From contig NC_039481.1 in NCBI RefSeq assembly GCF_003590095.1, positions 7,812,001-7,876,000 of the forward strand: a DNA stretch of 64,000 nucleotides, given 5' to 3'. The notes under the pieces are model-generated. The model was given only the letters and a program-made list of their open reading frames with translations. It was not told the DNA's origin and made no database searches. A program made the translations under genes and the position numbers. Each line of letters begins with the position of its first letter. The stretch's first letter is position 1. The DNA is from Trichoplusia ni (lineage: Eukaryota > Arthropoda > Insecta > Lepidoptera > Noctuidae). Below are positions 62,552 through 64,000 of the stretch, in pieces.

Positions 62552-64000
62552 CTGGAAAAGGAAAATGTATAAGAAATTGTTCTAAGAAAATACTTATTGA
62601 TTGAAGTACTTAAATTGGTTTTGTAAGTGTCAATAGCTTGTTTTGAAACCTGTTTTGTGTTGTGAAGTCTCAAACATGTTTGTCTATAACACGATCCTAA
62701 ACAATCAAACGCGTTTCAATTGAATTATTGTTGATAACAATAACTTGTACCCTTTATCAAGCACCTGAATATTTAGAAGCTTACGGTAAACTATAACCTA
62801 CAGAACTTTATTTAAAGTGTATTCTTATAAATCATATCTGGTTTGGATCGTAAAACGTTATTTAAAGTTTTCTCATAAAATGGTTAAGATTCGACCTTCG
62901 ACTGTTATACTACCTATATTTTATAATGATGATTAACGTAGCACCCCCTGACCTAATAATTATGAGTTATTGTAATGAAAAGATACCAAATGGCAGATTT
63001 ATTACGTTTAATTAATTTTATCGATAAAGAATTCATTTCAGAAATAATTGGATTGGCAAAGGGGCGCCTGTATTCGGATGCCTCAATTTTATTTATTCCA
63101 AAACAATTTGAAGCATTCCTCGAAAAAGTTGAGGTTTGATTCGTTTTTTAACAAACATACTGGGTTGCGTCGGCTTTTATTTAATTAATCTCTTTTTTCG
63201 AAGTACCTACTCCATTTGTAAAATGTTTGAAATATTGAGAAGCGAAGTTAAAATTAATATGAATAGAGAATAGACATAAAACTTTTCTTTTAAGCCTTCT
63301 AAAGCTTTTAGGTTTTATTACTAAAATTAATAAAAACCATATTAATTCTCAACAAAATGTCATAAACTCCTTTATACAAACTATGTAGACAAAGGGGTTA
63401 CAAAAATCCAAAGGCCAAATGGCTGGTCTGAACAAGTGCTTCATTTCCAATTACTATTTAATACGAGGTCAAAGGTAAATTGTCGTGGATTGAGGTGGGC
63501 TGACAGGAGTCGCTCTGATGAGGGTACACTCCGCGTAATAGTCTAGGAGACACTCTCCGTAATCACTTATACTGTTAACTAGCAACGAAGACGACCAGGA
63601 ATTATAAGAAACGATTAAACTTAGCAATGGTATGCAAATTTATATATATATTTTTGTATAATATGCAACACCTTTTACACAACACCACTTAGTCGCAAAT
63701 AAAGCAGAACTTGTATTTTGAGTAGTTACTATGAAATTGATAAAAATACTGAAATATTTCTTAAAACATACACAATATAGATTAATTACACTAGGAAACA
63801 GAAAAAAATATGGAGCTCATTAAATAAACATTTGTCCTGGGTGGGAATCGAACCCTAGACGTCCGTAACAGGTATTTTACACTATGTAATAATCATGATG
63901 CAGAAGTTAGCGTATAATTTAACCACTTTGACAATTGATAATGGATTAGGGTTTTAAATTAATGAACATATTATGCCTTATCAATACAATGAGCATCAAT
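62552..64000 (-). other. dlp: 5'-ward glypican intron, partial
   Basis: Sequence upstream of the first visible exon, running off the right edge. AT-rich. The only feature is a tRNA-derived SINE piece at about 63800-63925. No signal-peptide exon was found. Confidence 0.75.
63800..63925 (-). mobile_element. tRNA-derived SINE fragment
   Basis: The minus strand holds a B box (GGTTCGATTCC, 63844-63854) inside 'agggttcgattcccaccc', followed by 'aggacaaatgttta' and 'atgagctcc', a wording seen behind tRNA-like heads in lepidopteran SINEs. The A box side is decayed. Confidence 0.5.

Noticed and set aside
1..64000. CRISPR arrays, prokaryotic operons, integrated viral genes, rRNA genes
   Set aside because: No regularly spaced direct repeats, no clustered same-strand open frames, no viral structural or replication genes, and no rRNA-like segments were seen.

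Overview
The window is AT-rich eukaryotic DNA (roughly two thirds A+T by eye) with short split exons, long introns and many decayed interspersed repeats. Several repeat pieces have wording I associate with moths and butterflies: a LINE tail carrying 'aggcctatgtccagcag', an RTE-like tail with 'ttcctgagattaccgcgttc', a tRNA-derived SINE body with 'cctgagtctgggtgtct', and a near-palindromic MITE beginning 'agggccgattttcaat'. The best reading is a lepidopteran nuclear chromosome. There is no sign of operons, prokaryotic genes, organelle DNA or an integrated virus.

Right part (36.1-62.6 kb). One gene is firmly supported: a glypican on the minus strand, most like the insect dally-like (Dlp; vertebrate GPC4/GPC6) class. 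Eight exons can be drawn exactly: 62408-62551, 55582-55925, 52200-52411, 49461-49629, 37664-37911, 37451-37577, 36618-36774 and 36137-36270. Every junction is GT-AG, all seven joins keep the frame, and together they give 510 residues plus a stop. They carry 13 of the 14 conserved glypican cysteines, the FGDVP, CLNVARG, CGPP and CWNG signatures, a cluster of four Ser-Gly heparan sulfate sites in an acidic setting, and an Ala/Leu-rich GPI-anchor signal. The signal-peptide exon, which should hold the first cysteine, lies beyond the right edge. Introns range from 86 bp to about 11.5 kb.

Inside the introns, a 5'-truncated non-LTR retrotransposon with a YADD reverse transcriptase box, an AATAAA and a 21-base poly(A) tail (53.2-54.4 kb) sits antisense to the glypican. 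A 73-codon protein-like block of unknown origin lies at 46.3-46.5 kb. There are also GC-rich patches and members of a small hairpin-forming repeat family.

Left part (1-36.1 kb). This is downstream of the glypican stop and holds no gene I can establish. It contains SINE and LINE fragments, one MITE, perfect short hairpins, copies of the same hairpin-forming family, and GC-rich patches that may be regulatory or exonic. A few splice-bounded segments on the plus strand (28003-28066, 28832-28910, 31989-32021) could be exons of an unidentified gene, but short spurious matches of this kind are expected in a window this long.

The only gene system visible is a cell-surface heparan sulfate proteoglycan of the Wnt/Hedgehog/BMP/FGF signalling environment. 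I did not find a new multi-gene system. The items most worth a second look are the hairpin family, the orphan coding-like block at 46.3 kb and the GC-rich patches.
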